From assembly GCA_018195615.1 (NCBI GenBank), contig JAGTPG010000002.1, positions 1,488,001 through 1,552,000 of the forward strand: DNA of 64,000 bases, in the 5' to 3' direction. The translations under genes were made by a program, and so were the position numbers. Below the pieces are notes generated by a model that saw nothing but the letters and a program-made list of their open reading frames with translations, did no database searches and had not been told where the DNA came from. This document shows positions 9,351 through 18,191 of the stretch, one piece after another. The stretch's first letter is position 1. Every line of letters starts with the position of its first letter. Source of the stretch: Streptomyces tuirus (GTDB lineage Bacteria; Actinomycetota; Actinomycetes; Streptomycetales; Streptomycetaceae).

Positions 9351-10235
9351 GTGCCAGGACATACAGACGTGGGAATCGCCGGGCTGGGAGTCATGGGCTC
9401 CGCGATCGCCCGCCGGCTGCTCCGGCGCGACCGCGTGGTGCGCGTCTACGACATACGGCCGACAGCGGTCGCCGCCCTCACCCAGGACGGGGCCCGCGCC
9501 GCGGAGTCGCCGACCCTGCTCGCCGCCACGGGAGTGGTGATCCTCTCCCTCAACACCGCCGACATCGTGCAGCAGGTGGTCTTCGGACCGGACGGCGTGC
9601 TGAGCGCCGCACCGGACGGGGTCCTCGTGATCGACATGTCGAGCATCGATCCGGAGCGCACCCGTGAGTTCGCCGAACGCGCCGCCAAGCTGGGCGCCGG
9701 CTGGGTCGACGCTCCGCTGTCCGGCGGTGCACCGGGTGCCGAACGCGGTGAGCTCACCCTGATGCTCGGTGGGGAGGAGGAGCATGTCGAGCGCGCGCTG
9801 CCGGTCCTCGGAGCGGTGGCATCCCGGCTGACACATCTCGGCCCCGCCGGATCCGGTCAGTTGGTGAAGTCCGTGAACCAGGTGCTGGTCGGCTGCGGCT
9901 TCGCCGCCCTCGCCGAAGCGGCCGCCCTGGTACGGGCGGCCGGCCTGCCGCCCCGCCAGGTGCTCACCGCGCTCAGCGGAGGCAGGGCCGACTCGGCGCT
10001 GCTCCAGGAGTTCTTCGTCAAGTTCGCCGACGCCGACCTCTCCCCCACCGGACGCGTCAGCAACATGGTCAAGGACCTGGAGGCCGCCCGCGACTACGCG
10101 CGCTCGGCCGGCGTACCGCTCCCCGTCACGACCACCGTCGCCGAACTCCACCGCTGGCTCGCCGCGGCCGGGCACGGCGAAGCCGACAACGCCGCGCTCA
10201 TGCACTACTACGCCTCCCTGGAGGTACGGCCGTGA
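9351..10235 (+). CDS. NAD(P)-dependent beta-hydroxyacid dehydrogenase (HIBADH family)
   Basis: A 294-residue enzyme paralogous to the gene at 432. Start GTG 9351 is chosen because a perfect AGGAGG sits at 9341-9346; the open frame upstream crosses the operator and lacks a plausible start context. Visible motifs are VGIAGLGVMGSAIARRLL (Rossmann), DAPLSGGAPGAERGELTLM (substrate loop) and GSGQLVKSVNQVLVG with the catalytic lysine. It leads an operon: its stop overlaps the GTG of the next SDR, which continues to an idonate-dehydrogenase-like gene. Reduction or oxidation of a short beta-hydroxyacid or sugar-acid intermediate is expected; the exact substrate is unknown. Confidence 0.87.
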   Translation: MPGHTDVGIAGLGVMGSAIARRLLRRDRVVRVYDIRPTAVAALTQDGARAAESPTLLAATGVVILSLNTADIVQQVVFGPDGVLSAAPDGVLVIDMSSIDPERTREFAERAAKLGAGWVDAPLSGGAPGAERGELTLMLGGEEEHVERALPVLGAVASRLTHLGPAGSGQLVKSVNQVLVGCGFAALAEAAALVRAAGLPPRQVLTALSGGRADSALLQEFFVKFADADLSPTGRVSNMVKDLEAARDYARSAGVPLPVTTTVAELHRWLAAAGHGEADNAALMHYYASLEVRP

Positions 10236-11005
10236 AGACTCCCGCCCTGTTCGATCTCACCGGTCGCCGGGCCCTGGTCACCGGCTCCAGCAAAGGCATA
10301 GGTGCCGCCCTCGCCGCCGGCCTGGCCGAGGCGGGCGCCGAACTCGTCCTCAACGGCCGCGACGCCACGGCTCTGGACCGCGCCCGTGAGGACCTGACCG
10401 AGCGCACCGGCGCCAAGGTGCACGCGATGGCCTTCGACGTCACCGACGAGACGGCCGTACGACGGGCGGTCCGGGACATCGAGGACGGCATCGGCCCGCT
10501 GGACATCCTCGTCAACAACACCGGAGTGCAGCACCGCGAGCTGCTGCTGGAGGTCTCCGCGGCGAACTTCGAGCGTGTCCTGCACACCAACCTCACCAGC
10601 GCCTTCCTGGTCGGCCGGACGGTCGCCGCCGGGATGGTCGAACGCGGCCACGGAAAGATCGTCAACGTCTGCTCCGTGCAGACCTGGCTGGCCCGCCCCG
10701 GCATCGCGGCATACGCCGCCTCCAAGGGCGGCCTGGCCATGCTGACGCGTGGCATGTGCGCGGAGTGGGCCGGATCGGGCCTCACCGTCAATGCCCTCGC
10801 CCCCGGCTATGTGGTCACGGAGCTGACCCGCCCGCTGGTCCAGGACCCCGCCTTCGACTCATGGATCAGGGGCCGCACCCCCGCGGGCCGCTGGGCCTCG
10901 GTCGAGGACCTGGTCGGCACGCTGGTCTGGCTCGCGGCACCGGCGTCGGACTTCGTCAACGGCCAGGTGATCGCCGTCGACGGCGGCCTGACCGCGGTCG
11001 TCTGA
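10232..11005 (+). CDS. SDR oxidoreductase, gluconate 5-dehydrogenase-like
   Basis: A 257-residue classical short-chain dehydrogenase. It has TGSSKGIGAALAAGL (cofactor), NNTGVQ (NNAG motif with Thr in place of Ala), the catalytic Ser in VCSVQ, and YAASK (Tyr-x-x-x-Lys). The C-terminal SDFVNGQVIAVDGG is typical of the family. It starts with GTG overlapping the previous stop (GTGA), so translation is coupled. The closest functional match by pattern and by neighbourhood is gluconate 5-dehydrogenase (IdnO), which interconverts 5-ketogluconate and gluconate; an idonate-dehydrogenase-like gene follows directly. SDR substrates are hard to predict, so the assignment rests largely on context. Confidence 0.8.
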   Translation: MKTPALFDLTGRRALVTGSSKGIGAALAAGLAEAGAELVLNGRDATALDRAREDLTERTGAKVHAMAFDVTDETAVRRAVRDIEDGIGPLDILVNNTGVQHRELLLEVSAANFERVLHTNLTSAFLVGRTVAAGMVERGHGKIVNVCSVQTWLARPGIAAYAASKGGLAMLTRGMCAEWAGSGLTVNALAPGYVVTELTRPLVQDPAFDSWIRGRTPAGRWASVEDLVGTLVWLAAPASDFVNGQVIAVDGGLTAVV

Positions 11006-11071
11006 CCCTCGCCCACCTGCACACAACCAACCGAAGCAGCCGAGCCGTTCGGCAGAGAGCGGGACGAGAAC

Positions 11072-12139
11072 ATGAACGACAGGAAGTCAGCGACGATGCG
11101 GGCCGTGGTGGCGCACGGCGCGGGTGACCTTCGCCTGGAGGAACGGCCGATCCCGGTGCCGGGGCCGGGCGAGGTGGCGATCAACATACAGTACGGCGGA
11201 ATCTGTGGCTCCGACCTGCACTACTGGCGCCACGGAGCGGTCGGCGAGTTCCGGCTGCGCGAGCCTCTGGTTCTCGGCCACGAGATCGTGGGCCGAGTCC
11301 GTGAGGCCGGTCCCGGCACCGAGGCTCCGCCGCCGGGCACGCCGGTGGCCGTGCATCCGCTGGCGTCCTGCGGCCAGTGCCGACAGTGCCTCGCAGGCCG
11401 GCGCAACACCTGCCTCGACACCGGCTACCTCGGCAGCGCCGCCCGCAACCCCCACGTCCAGGGCGGCTTCGCCGACGTCCTCGTCGTCCCAGCCGAGCGG
11501 GTGCTCGCGCTGCCCGAGGGCCTGGACCCACGGCTGGCAGCGGTGGCCGAGCCCGCCGCGGTCGCCTGGCACGCCGTACGCCAGGCCGGCGACGTACGCG
11601 GCAAGCGAGTCCTGGTCACCGGCGCGGGCCCCATCGGCTGCCTGGTGGTCGCGGTGCTGCGGGCGGCCGGTGCCGCCGAGATCACCGTGACCGACGTGCA
11701 TGAGGCTCCTCTGGCCGTTGCCAAGCAGGTGGGCGCCACCTCGACAGTGCGGGTCGGCGCAGGCGACGGCGACGGGCTGGACGACCTCGCTGCGGACCTG
11801 GCAGTCGAGTCTTCCGGCAACCCGGCCGGACTGCGCACGTGCGTCTACGGCGTCGACCGGGGTGGCCTCGTGGTGGGCCTCGGCCTGCTGCCGCCCGGGA
11901 ACACCCCGGTGGCCGCGAACGCAATGATCACGCGAGAACTGCGGCTCGTCGGCTCCTTCCGCTTCGACGACGAACTCACCGATGTCCTCCCGGCGTTGGC
12001 CGACGGCCGCCTCCCAGCCGAGCCGGTGGTCACCTCCGTCCTGCCTGTGGCCCACATGCAGGAGGCGTTCGAGCTCGCGGCCGACCCGGCCCGGTCCTGC
12101 AAAGTACTGATCGACTTCGGTGAGCCGGGAGTGGCCTGA
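11072..12139 (+). CDS. Zinc-dependent alcohol dehydrogenase, L-idonate 5-dehydrogenase-like
   Basis: A 355-residue medium-chain dehydrogenase. The catalytic zinc ligands are in GGICGSDLHYWRHG (Cys) and LGHEIVG (His-Glu). The structural zinc cysteines are in CGQCRQCLAGRRNTC. The cofactor loop is VTGAGPIGCLVV. The DLHYWRHG sequence is characteristic of L-idonate/sorbitol-type enzymes. The expected reaction is oxidation of L-idonate to 5-ketogluconate, feeding the adjacent gluconate 5-dehydrogenase-like SDR. The start could be ATG 11072 or the second Met eight codons later; the first is kept. It is the third gene of the operon beginning at 9351. Confidence 0.82.
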   Translation: MNDRKSATMRAVVAHGAGDLRLEERPIPVPGPGEVAINIQYGGICGSDLHYWRHGAVGEFRLREPLVLGHEIVGRVREAGPGTEAPPPGTPVAVHPLASCGQCRQCLAGRRNTCLDTGYLGSAARNPHVQGGFADVLVVPAERVLALPEGLDPRLAAVAEPAAVAWHAVRQAGDVRGKRVLVTGAGPIGCLVVAVLRAAGAAEITVTDVHEAPLAVAKQVGATSTVRVGAGDGDGLDDLAADLAVESSGNPAGLRTCVYGVDRGGLVVGLGLLPPGNTPVAANAMITRELRLVGSFRFDDELTDVLPALADGRLPAEPVVTSVLPVAHMQEAFELAADPARSCKVLIDFGEPGVA

Positions 12140-12314
12140 CAGGCCGCCCCGGCCTCCGGCCATCACAAGCGCGCCCGCGCGCCGCGCATGGTCGGAGACC
12201 CCCGGACAGCGTTGCGCACCGCAGGTGAGACAACGACCACCGCCGTGCCCCAATGGCCTCACTCACTGCCTGCCCCCCGGCCGGCCTCATTCCCCTTCTA
12301 GTAAGGAGTTCACG

Positions 12315-13322
12315 ATGTCCGGCACATCTGCCCGCCGCCCCCGAGTGGTCGTCAGCCGCAGCCCCCTTCCGGGCGACGGCGTCGAGCACCTCGCCACTCG
12401 ATGCGACGTCACCGCCTGGACGGGCACACATCCGCCGACACCGGCCGAGCTGGCCGGACTCGTGCGGGGCTGCGACGGCCTGCTCGTCTTCGGCAGCGAC
12501 CGCGTCGACGCCGCGCTGCTCGACGCGGCCGGACCGGACCTGCGGGTCGTGGCCCTGGCGTCCATGGGCTACGACGGCGTGGACGTCGCGGCCGCCGCCG
12601 AACGCGGAGTCGTCGTCACCCACACGCCCGACGTGCTCGCGGACACCACCGCCGATGTGGCGATGGCACTGATCCTCATGGCCCGGCGTCGCCTCCCGGC
12701 CGGCATGGACGCACTGCGCCGCGGCGCATGGGGCGCCTTCCGCATGGACGCCTTCCTCGGCCTCGACACGCACGGCGCCACTTTGGGTCTCATCGGTTAC
12801 GGCCAGATCGCCCGCGCCCTCGCCCGCAGGGCCGGCGGCTTCGGCATGCGGGTACAGCACCACCACCCGCGGCGCAGGGAGGACGACGCGCTGTCCCGCT
12901 GGGTGCCGTTCGAGGAACTGCTGCGCACCAGCGACGTGGTGTCCGTCCACACGCCGCTGACGGAGGAGACCAAGGGCATGATCGGAGAGGCTGAACTCGC
13001 CCTGATGAAACCGACCGCGACCCTGGTCAACACCGGCCGCGGAGGGGTTGTCGACGAGCAAGCCCTCCTCACCGCGCTGCGCCGCGGGTCTCTTCACTCC
13101 GCGGGACTGGACGTCATGACCGGCGAGCCGCGTACCGACCCATCCGACCCTCTACTCAACGAACCGCACCTGGTGGTGCTGCCGCACCTGGGTTCGGCAA
13201 CCGAGGCGACCCGCGCGGCCATGGTGGACCTCGCCGCCCGCAACATCGCGGCAGTCATGGACGACCGCCCCGCGCTCACTCCGCTCCCCGGCACCCCGAA
13301 CCTGCCCGTCCGTACACGTTGA
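12315..13322 (+). CDS. D-2-hydroxyacid dehydrogenase (possible 2-ketogluconate/glyoxylate reductase)
   Basis: A 335-residue D-isomer-specific 2-hydroxyacid dehydrogenase. ATG 12315 has AAGGAG at 12303-12308. Motifs in order: the cofactor loop LGLIGYGQIARALARRAGGFG, HTPLTEETKGMIGEAEL, the arginine region VNTGRGGVVDEQALL, the glutamate region GLDVMTGEP, and the catalytic histidine in LPHLGSATEATRAAM. The substrate is probably a ketogluconate or hydroxypyruvate given the upstream idonate genes. It lies 175 bases after the idonate-type gene and may have its own promoter, or be the last operon member before the hairpin at 13327. Confidence 0.85.
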   Translation: MSGTSARRPRVVVSRSPLPGDGVEHLATRCDVTAWTGTHPPTPAELAGLVRGCDGLLVFGSDRVDAALLDAAGPDLRVVALASMGYDGVDVAAAAERGVVVTHTPDVLADTTADVAMALILMARRRLPAGMDALRRGAWGAFRMDAFLGLDTHGATLGLIGYGQIARALARRAGGFGMRVQHHHPRRREDDALSRWVPFEELLRTSDVVSVHTPLTEETKGMIGEAELALMKPTATLVNTGRGGVVDEQALLTALRRGSLHSAGLDVMTGEPRTDPSDPLLNEPHLVVLPHLGSATEATRAAMVDLAARNIAAVMDDRPALTPLPGTPNLPVRTR

Positions 13323-13326
13323 GTGT

Positions 13327-13343
13327 GAGGGAAATCGTCCCTC
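13327..13343 (+). terminator. Possible short hairpin terminator
   Basis: GAGGGA and TCCCTC form a 6-bp stem with a 5-base loop starting four bases after the dehydrogenase stop. Modest strength; position is the main support. Confidence 0.35.
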
Positions 13344-13567
13344 GCGGTGCCCAGAGGCAGGCTCCCCGCCGGGCGTAGAGCGGCAGGAACTCCTGTGCGA
13401 CGTCGCGAGGTTGACTCCACGAGAAAGCGGGACTCGTCACCATGCTCCAAGTGCTGCCGCTGAGCTTACGGGGAGGTAAGCGTGGCGGTCCGAGGGGATC
13501 CTGTGATGGCCTCCGTGAAGCCCTGTCGGATGGATCACCGTTCAGTACCATTCGTGACCGGTACGGG

Positions 13568-13588
13568 ACGCGCGTGTCACACGCGCGT
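13568..13588 (+). promoter_or_regulatory. Perfect inverted repeat upstream of the kinase gene
   Basis: ACGCGCGTGT (13568-13577) and ACACGCGCGT (13579-13588) are perfect 10-bp inverted arms separated by a single C, about 20 bases before the kinase start. It can be an operator or an RNA hairpin close to the ribosome-binding region. The 13344-13567 interval holds no gene that I can support. Confidence 0.5.
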
Positions 13589-13608
13589 GGGGTGATGAGG
13601 GGCGGTTG

Positions 13609-15512
13609 GTGACACCAGAGGCCGGGGCCAAGGTCGCGGACCGGTATCTGTTGCAGGACGCCATCGGTGAAGGCGGCATGGGTGTCGTCTGGCGGGCCTG
13701 GGACGAGCGGCTGGAGCGGCAGGTCGCGATCAAGTTCGCTCGGGCGGACGACGGGCGGTCCACGCAGCAGCTCATGCGGGAAGCGCGCAACGCCGGGCGG
13801 CTGCACCACCCGAACATCGTGGGCGTCTTCGACTACGACCATGAGGGCAACGTCTGCTGGATCGTCATGGAGTACGTGCCCTCGCGCAGCCTGGCCCAGA
13901 TCGTTGCCGAGCGCGGTCCGCTCACGCCTGGGGAGGCCGGGGCGATCGGCAGCCAGATCGCGGCTGCGCTGGCGAAGTCCCATAGTGAGGGCGTGGTGCA
14001 CGGTGATGTGACGCCGGAGAACATCCTGGTCACCGACGAAGGTATCGCAAGACTCACCGACTTCGGGATCTCCCGGGCCTTGTGGAGCGAGGTCACCCAG
14101 ACCACGACGGGCATAGTACGTGGCAAACCCCGCTATCTGGCGCCCGAGCTGGCACGAGGCCGGCCTGGGGTGAGAAGTCCGATGTGTTCTCCCTGGGAGC
14201 GTCGCTGTTCGCCGCGGTCGAAGGTCACTCGCCGTACGGGGAGGCCGAGCATCCCATGGCGTACGTGGCCCGGGCCATCGAGGGGCACCTCGAACCCGCG
14301 CACCGGGCCGGCGCACTCACCGGACCGCTGGGCGCACTGCTGGAGCTGGAGCCGCCCGAGCGGCCCGACGCCGCCCGGGCATTCGAGTTGCTGACGCGTG
14401 CCGCCCCACCGTCACCGGAGAGCACGGCGAAGCTGCAGGATGGTCGCACGCTGCCGCTCGGGCCCGCCGCTTCCGCCACGTACCGGCTGCCGCGAGCCGT
14501 GCGCCGTCTGCGCCGCCCACTGGCGATCACGGCCGGGGCACTGGCCGCGGCGGCGGCCATCACGGCGGCTGTGTTGCATCCGTGGGCCTCGGACGGCGGC
14601 CGGGCAGTACAGGTGGATGGATCCAAGCCCTCGACCACGGTGGCGGCAGATCAGACCGGAGCCATCGGCGATGCGCGTACGGCCGATCCCTGCGGACTGC
14701 TCGACGCCGCATCGCTGAGCCGATTCGGCGACACGCGGCTCCATCCGGCCTATGGGGAGTTCAACCGGTGCGATGTGGTGGTCGAGACGGAGAACGGCGA
14801 GGAACTCGCCGACCTCGCGCTGCTCCTCGACGAGGATCGGGCGCACTTCGAGTCGGGCGTGCCCACCAGACGGGTCGGGAATATCACCGTCGGGACGTAC
14901 ACGCGTGACGGCGACGAGTGCGAGCGACACATCGCGACCGCGGACAGCAAGCGGATCGTGATCGTCGGGAAGCGACGCGAGGCCGGGGCACCCGATCCGT
15001 GCCAACTGGCCGACGCCGGCACCGACCTTGCGGTCGGCGTGCTGGACCGGGAAGAGGTCCCGCGACGCTCCTCATCGTTCGCGACGGACTCCCTGGCCCG
15101 CCTCGACGCCTGCTCGCTGCTGGACACCGCCACGCTGAAGAAGGTGTCCGGCGTCGAGACGAGGAAGCCCGAACGAGGCTTCGGTGGCTGGCACTGCGCA
15201 TGGTCCTCCACGGACGGCGGTTCCGAGGTGGACATCCGGTTCAGCCGGGACAACGATTTGACGGACGCCGGCAGCCCGGCCCTGGTCGCCGGGGTCAGAA
15301 GCCACGTGGTGCCGGACGACGCCGGCGACCACAGCTGCGTCGTACGCACACCGCATCGTACGTACACGAACACCGCGGGTGACGAAACCATCGAGTTCAT
15401 CGAACTGACCGTGCACGCATCGCAGTCGGTCGACCGGCCCTGCGCCGCGGCCAAGTCACTGGCGGCCACCTCCACGAAGCGCGTCGCCGAGCAACTGCCG
15501 GAGGGGAAATGA
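13609..15512 (+). CDS. Transmembrane Ser/Thr protein kinase, frameshifted
   Basis: Residues ~10-265 form a Hanks-type kinase domain: GEGGMGVVWRAWD (glycine loop), VAIKFARA (ATP lysine), HGDVTPENILV (catalytic loop), LTDFGISRA (DFG) and KPRYLAPELARG. The catalytic loop has HGD and a Thr where HRDxK usually has Arg and Lys. The frame breaks near 14165 and resumes with GEKSDVFSLGASLFAAVEG; one missing base explains it. A membrane segment follows (residues ~304-324, ITAGALAAAAAITAAV). The extracellular part has two Cys-containing halves, beginning DPCGLLDAASLSRFG and DACSLLDTATLKKVSG, that resemble duplicated DUF3558-like sensor domains. Start GTG 13609 (or TTG 13606) follows GAGGGG. The stop overlaps the next gene by four bases. 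Confidence 0.82.
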
Positions 15513-16304
15513 CCGCCGGCTCTCGTCACGTTGCGAACGGCCGCGTCCTGCCCGCCGCCCACGGCAGTCTCGCCCGGGAGCGTCCGCCCCGCTGCCGGGC
15601 ACCGTCTTCGTGCTCGCGTTGACCGGCGGCATGACGCTGGGTCCTGGGCCGGGCCGCGAGGTCCGGTTCGGACGCAACCGTCCTGAGGTGCATGTCTGCC
15701 TGGGCGAAGACGATCCACAAGTCAGTCGCCACCAAGGCACGCTCATCCACCGGGAGGGGCGGTGGTGGGTGAGCAACAGCGGACGGCTGCCGATCCGCTG
15801 TGCTGGGGCTCGGCTGCTGTTCCGAGGCGAGGAGCCGCTGCCGCTGGACACCGGCTACACCCCGCTGTTCGCCGGGGATCGCGCGGCCGCGAGCACCTGT
15901 TGGAGGTCTTCGTCACCGGCCCCGAGGCCGAGCGCCCGGTGCCACGGCACGCCGACGTCACCCGCCCACCCCGGGTGTGGACACTGGGCGAACACGAAAA
16001 GCTGGCCCTCGTCGCCCTCGGTCGACGCTACCTACTGCACGAGCTCAGGCCGCAGCCCTTGACGTGGAGTCAGGCAGCCGCACTCCTGGCCGAGTTGCAA
16101 CCGGGGGCGGGATGGACGGACAAGCGCGTCGAGCGCACGGTCACCTCGGTGCGCATGCGGCTGTCCCGCCACGGGGTGCCCTGGCTGACCCGTGAAGAGG
16201 TCGGCGAACCGGTCGGCAACGCGCTCAACGACCACTTGATCCGCGCTCTGATGACGTCGACCACCCTCGTTCCGATGGACCTGGCCCTGATCGAGGCCGC
16301 CTGA
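15509..16304 (+). CDS. FHA-domain protein, two frameshifts
   Basis: ATG 15509 overlaps the kinase stop (ATGA). The N-terminus is read in one frame to the CCCC run 15587-15590. The next frame gives LPGTVFVLALTGG, VRFGRNRPEVHVCLG and DDPQVSRHQGTLI: the Gly-Arg, Ser-x-x-His of an FHA phosphothreonine-binding fold. A second break at 15887-15888 leads to REHLLEVFVTGPEAERPVP and a C-terminal helical half ending LIEAA. Repair of both gives about 265 residues. The protein would bind phosphothreonine on the adjacent kinase or its targets. The C-terminal half (WSQAAALLAELQ, VERTVTSVRMRL) looks like a DNA-binding-type helical region, but I cannot name its family. Confidence 0.75.
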
Positions 16305-16375
16305 CACCTGCATGGCATCCGGGGACGGCTCACCTTGGGCGGCATCTGCCATGCCGGACAGCCAGCCGAGCGGGA

Positions 16376-16590
16376 TCATCGTTCCGACCGGTTCAGGGCA
16401 CTGCCGACCGCCTGGGTCGCCGCGTCCACCGGCCGCTGGTCCAGAATGCGCCGCGCCACGGTCGGCAGGTTGCCGTCGGGCGGGGAAGCGAAGCTGCGGT
16501 CGAATTGTTCGCGCTTCGACCCCTCGTCCTTGCTGGGCGGTGGTGGCAGACCCAGGCTCTCGGACACGTCGGCGATGCCGCGGTGTCCAT
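16376..16590 (-). pseudogene. Gene fragment, unknown conserved protein
   Basis: The minus strand reads IADVSESLGLPPPPSKDEG and REQFDRSFASPPDGNLPTVA, which has the composition of real protein, but lacks a start and is short. It looks like the N-terminal remnant of a larger gene. The rest of the 16305-16686 gap shows nothing else. Confidence 0.3.
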
Positions 16591-16686
16591 GGGCGTCTGC
16601 ACGCCGTGGGCACGACGCCGAGGAAGGGCAGGCAGGGCCGTGACTGCCGGAGCGCCCGCGGCGCGGCCGCTCCGGCATACGCATGC

Positions 16687-17383
16687 TCACGCAGGCATGA
16701 GTGCGGCCTGCGCGGCCAGGAACCGGGCCGTCGGCTCGGGTGCCGAGTAGAACGGCGAGTGGTCGCAGTCGAGTTCGATGTGCGCGGTGGCGCGCACGGC
16801 GCAGTCCCGCTGCGCCTCGGGCAGTACGGTCCGGTCCGCGGCGCACACGACGTAGGAGCTGGGGACCGTCAGCCACGCCGGGTCGTCCAGGGGCGTGTGC
16901 GGCACCCGGCTGCGCATCGGTCGCCAGAGCGCCGCGGCACGCTCGGCGTGGTGCGGGGGTGTGCCGGAGTAGAGCGCCTCGCGGGCGGTCGGCAGCAGGG
17001 TCACCGTGCCGTCGGGGGCCGTCCGCACGCACCGGTGGAAGGCGGGGTCGTTCCAGTTGGGCGTCAGCCGCGCGGGGGCTCGCCGGGCAGCGGCATCCGC
17101 GCCGCGATGTAAACCAGGCGCGAGGCCGCGTGTCCGCCGGCCGAGACCGGCAGGCCGCCGTAGCTGTGTGCGACGAGCAGTACGGGGCCGTGTCGTGTCC
17201 CTTCCCGCACGGCGCTGCGGACCGCCTCGGTGTCATCGGTGAAGGAGGTGAGAGGCAGGTCCATGGCATGGCTGCGGAGGCCGGCCGCACGCAGCCGCTC
17301 CGTCACCGCCTCCCAGCACCAGGCGCCGTGGTGGGCGCCGTGGACGAGCAGGACGAAGGGCTCTCGGGCAGTGGCCCGCTCAT
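16687..17383 (-). CDS. Alpha/beta hydrolase, two frameshifts
   Basis: ATG 17383 overlaps the stop of the upstream citryl-CoA-lyase-like gene. After a break near 17366 the next frame gives EPFVLLVHGAHHGAWCWEAV (oxyanion HG motif) and LLVAHSYGGLPVSAGG (nucleophile Ser in HSYGG). A second break in the GGGGG run 17074-17078 leads to LTPNWNDPAFHRCVRTAPDG and the terminal LDCDHSPFYSAPEP with the catalytic His. Repaired length is about 232 residues, typical of small salicylate-esterase/MenH-like hydrolases. It is the last gene of the minus-strand catabolic operon (CoA-transferase, lyase, hydrolase). Ester or thioester cleavage is likely; the substrate is unknown. Confidence 0.75.
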
Positions 17384-18191
17384 GGGCCGTTCCCGGGGTG
17401 CGGGTCGGGGGCGACAGGCCGGTTGTTCAGGTCGACGGAGAGGAAGACGTCGTTGCCGACGGGGTGCCGCATCTCCTCGGCGAGCTGGCCGATCAACCCT
17501 GCTGTGCGGGCCAGTAGGGCGAAGCCGCGCAGCAGCGGGATGGGCAGGTCGAGGTCGGCCAGGGCCGCCCCGCACACCCCGGCGCCGTTCAGTGGCAGGG
17601 TTTTGCCCAGGACCTGCGGGTGCGTCCGGCCGATCGCGGCGAACAGCGACAGGTGGGGCCGAACTGCCCCTCCTCCGCGGCGATCTCCATGAGCCGGGGG
17701 TACGCGGGTCGCCGTCCTTGTGGACGTGATGGCCGAGGCCCGGCACGAACCGTCCGGCCGCCCTGTGCTTGCGTACGGTTTCGACGGCGAGCGCGTCCCA
17801 CTCCGCCTCGTCGCGCGGCGGCGGGCCGGGGCGGCGTTCCAGCACCTCGTGCAGGAACGTTCCGGTGTCCTCGGTGACCCCGAGGAAGCGGGAGCCACCG
17901 CCCAGCAGCCCGGCGGCGAGTGCGCCCTGCACCGAATCGGGCGCCGACAGGTACGTGAGGCGGGTGACGATCGCGGTCGGGTGAAGCCGTGGTCGGCGAG
18001 CGCGGCCAGTACGGCCTCGAAGACCCGTACCTGGCCGGGGTGGGGCGGCGCTGGGTGGCGAGCCAGTAGGCGAGCTCGCCGAAACCCACCTCCCCCATCA
18101 CATCGCGGGCGAGGTCCTCGCCGAGCAGCGTGATCGAGGTGCGGGAGGAGGCTCCCAGTGCCGTGGGGTAGGACGCGGGACGGTCAGTCAT
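17380..18191 (-). CDS. Citrate synthase-like / citryl-CoA lyase family protein, multiple frameshifts
   Basis: ATG 18191 begins MTDRPASYPTALGASS; the product then passes through all frames with single-base breaks near 18037-18040, 17980, 17698 and 17653. Joined pieces read LGEDLARDVMGEVGFGELAYW, GQVRVFEAVLAALADHGFTP, ALAAGLLGGGSRFLGVTEDT, VPGLGHHVHKDGDPRTP, LGKTLPLNGAGVCGAALADL and EEMRHPVGNDVF. Four added bases give about 271 residues, the usual size of actinobacterial citryl-CoA-lyase-like proteins, which are short relatives of citrate synthase. GHHVHKDGDPR is the conserved active-site stretch. It follows the CoA-transferase and overlaps the hydrolase, so a pathway of CoA-activated di- or tricarboxylic acid cleavage is suggested. 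Confidence 0.75.
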
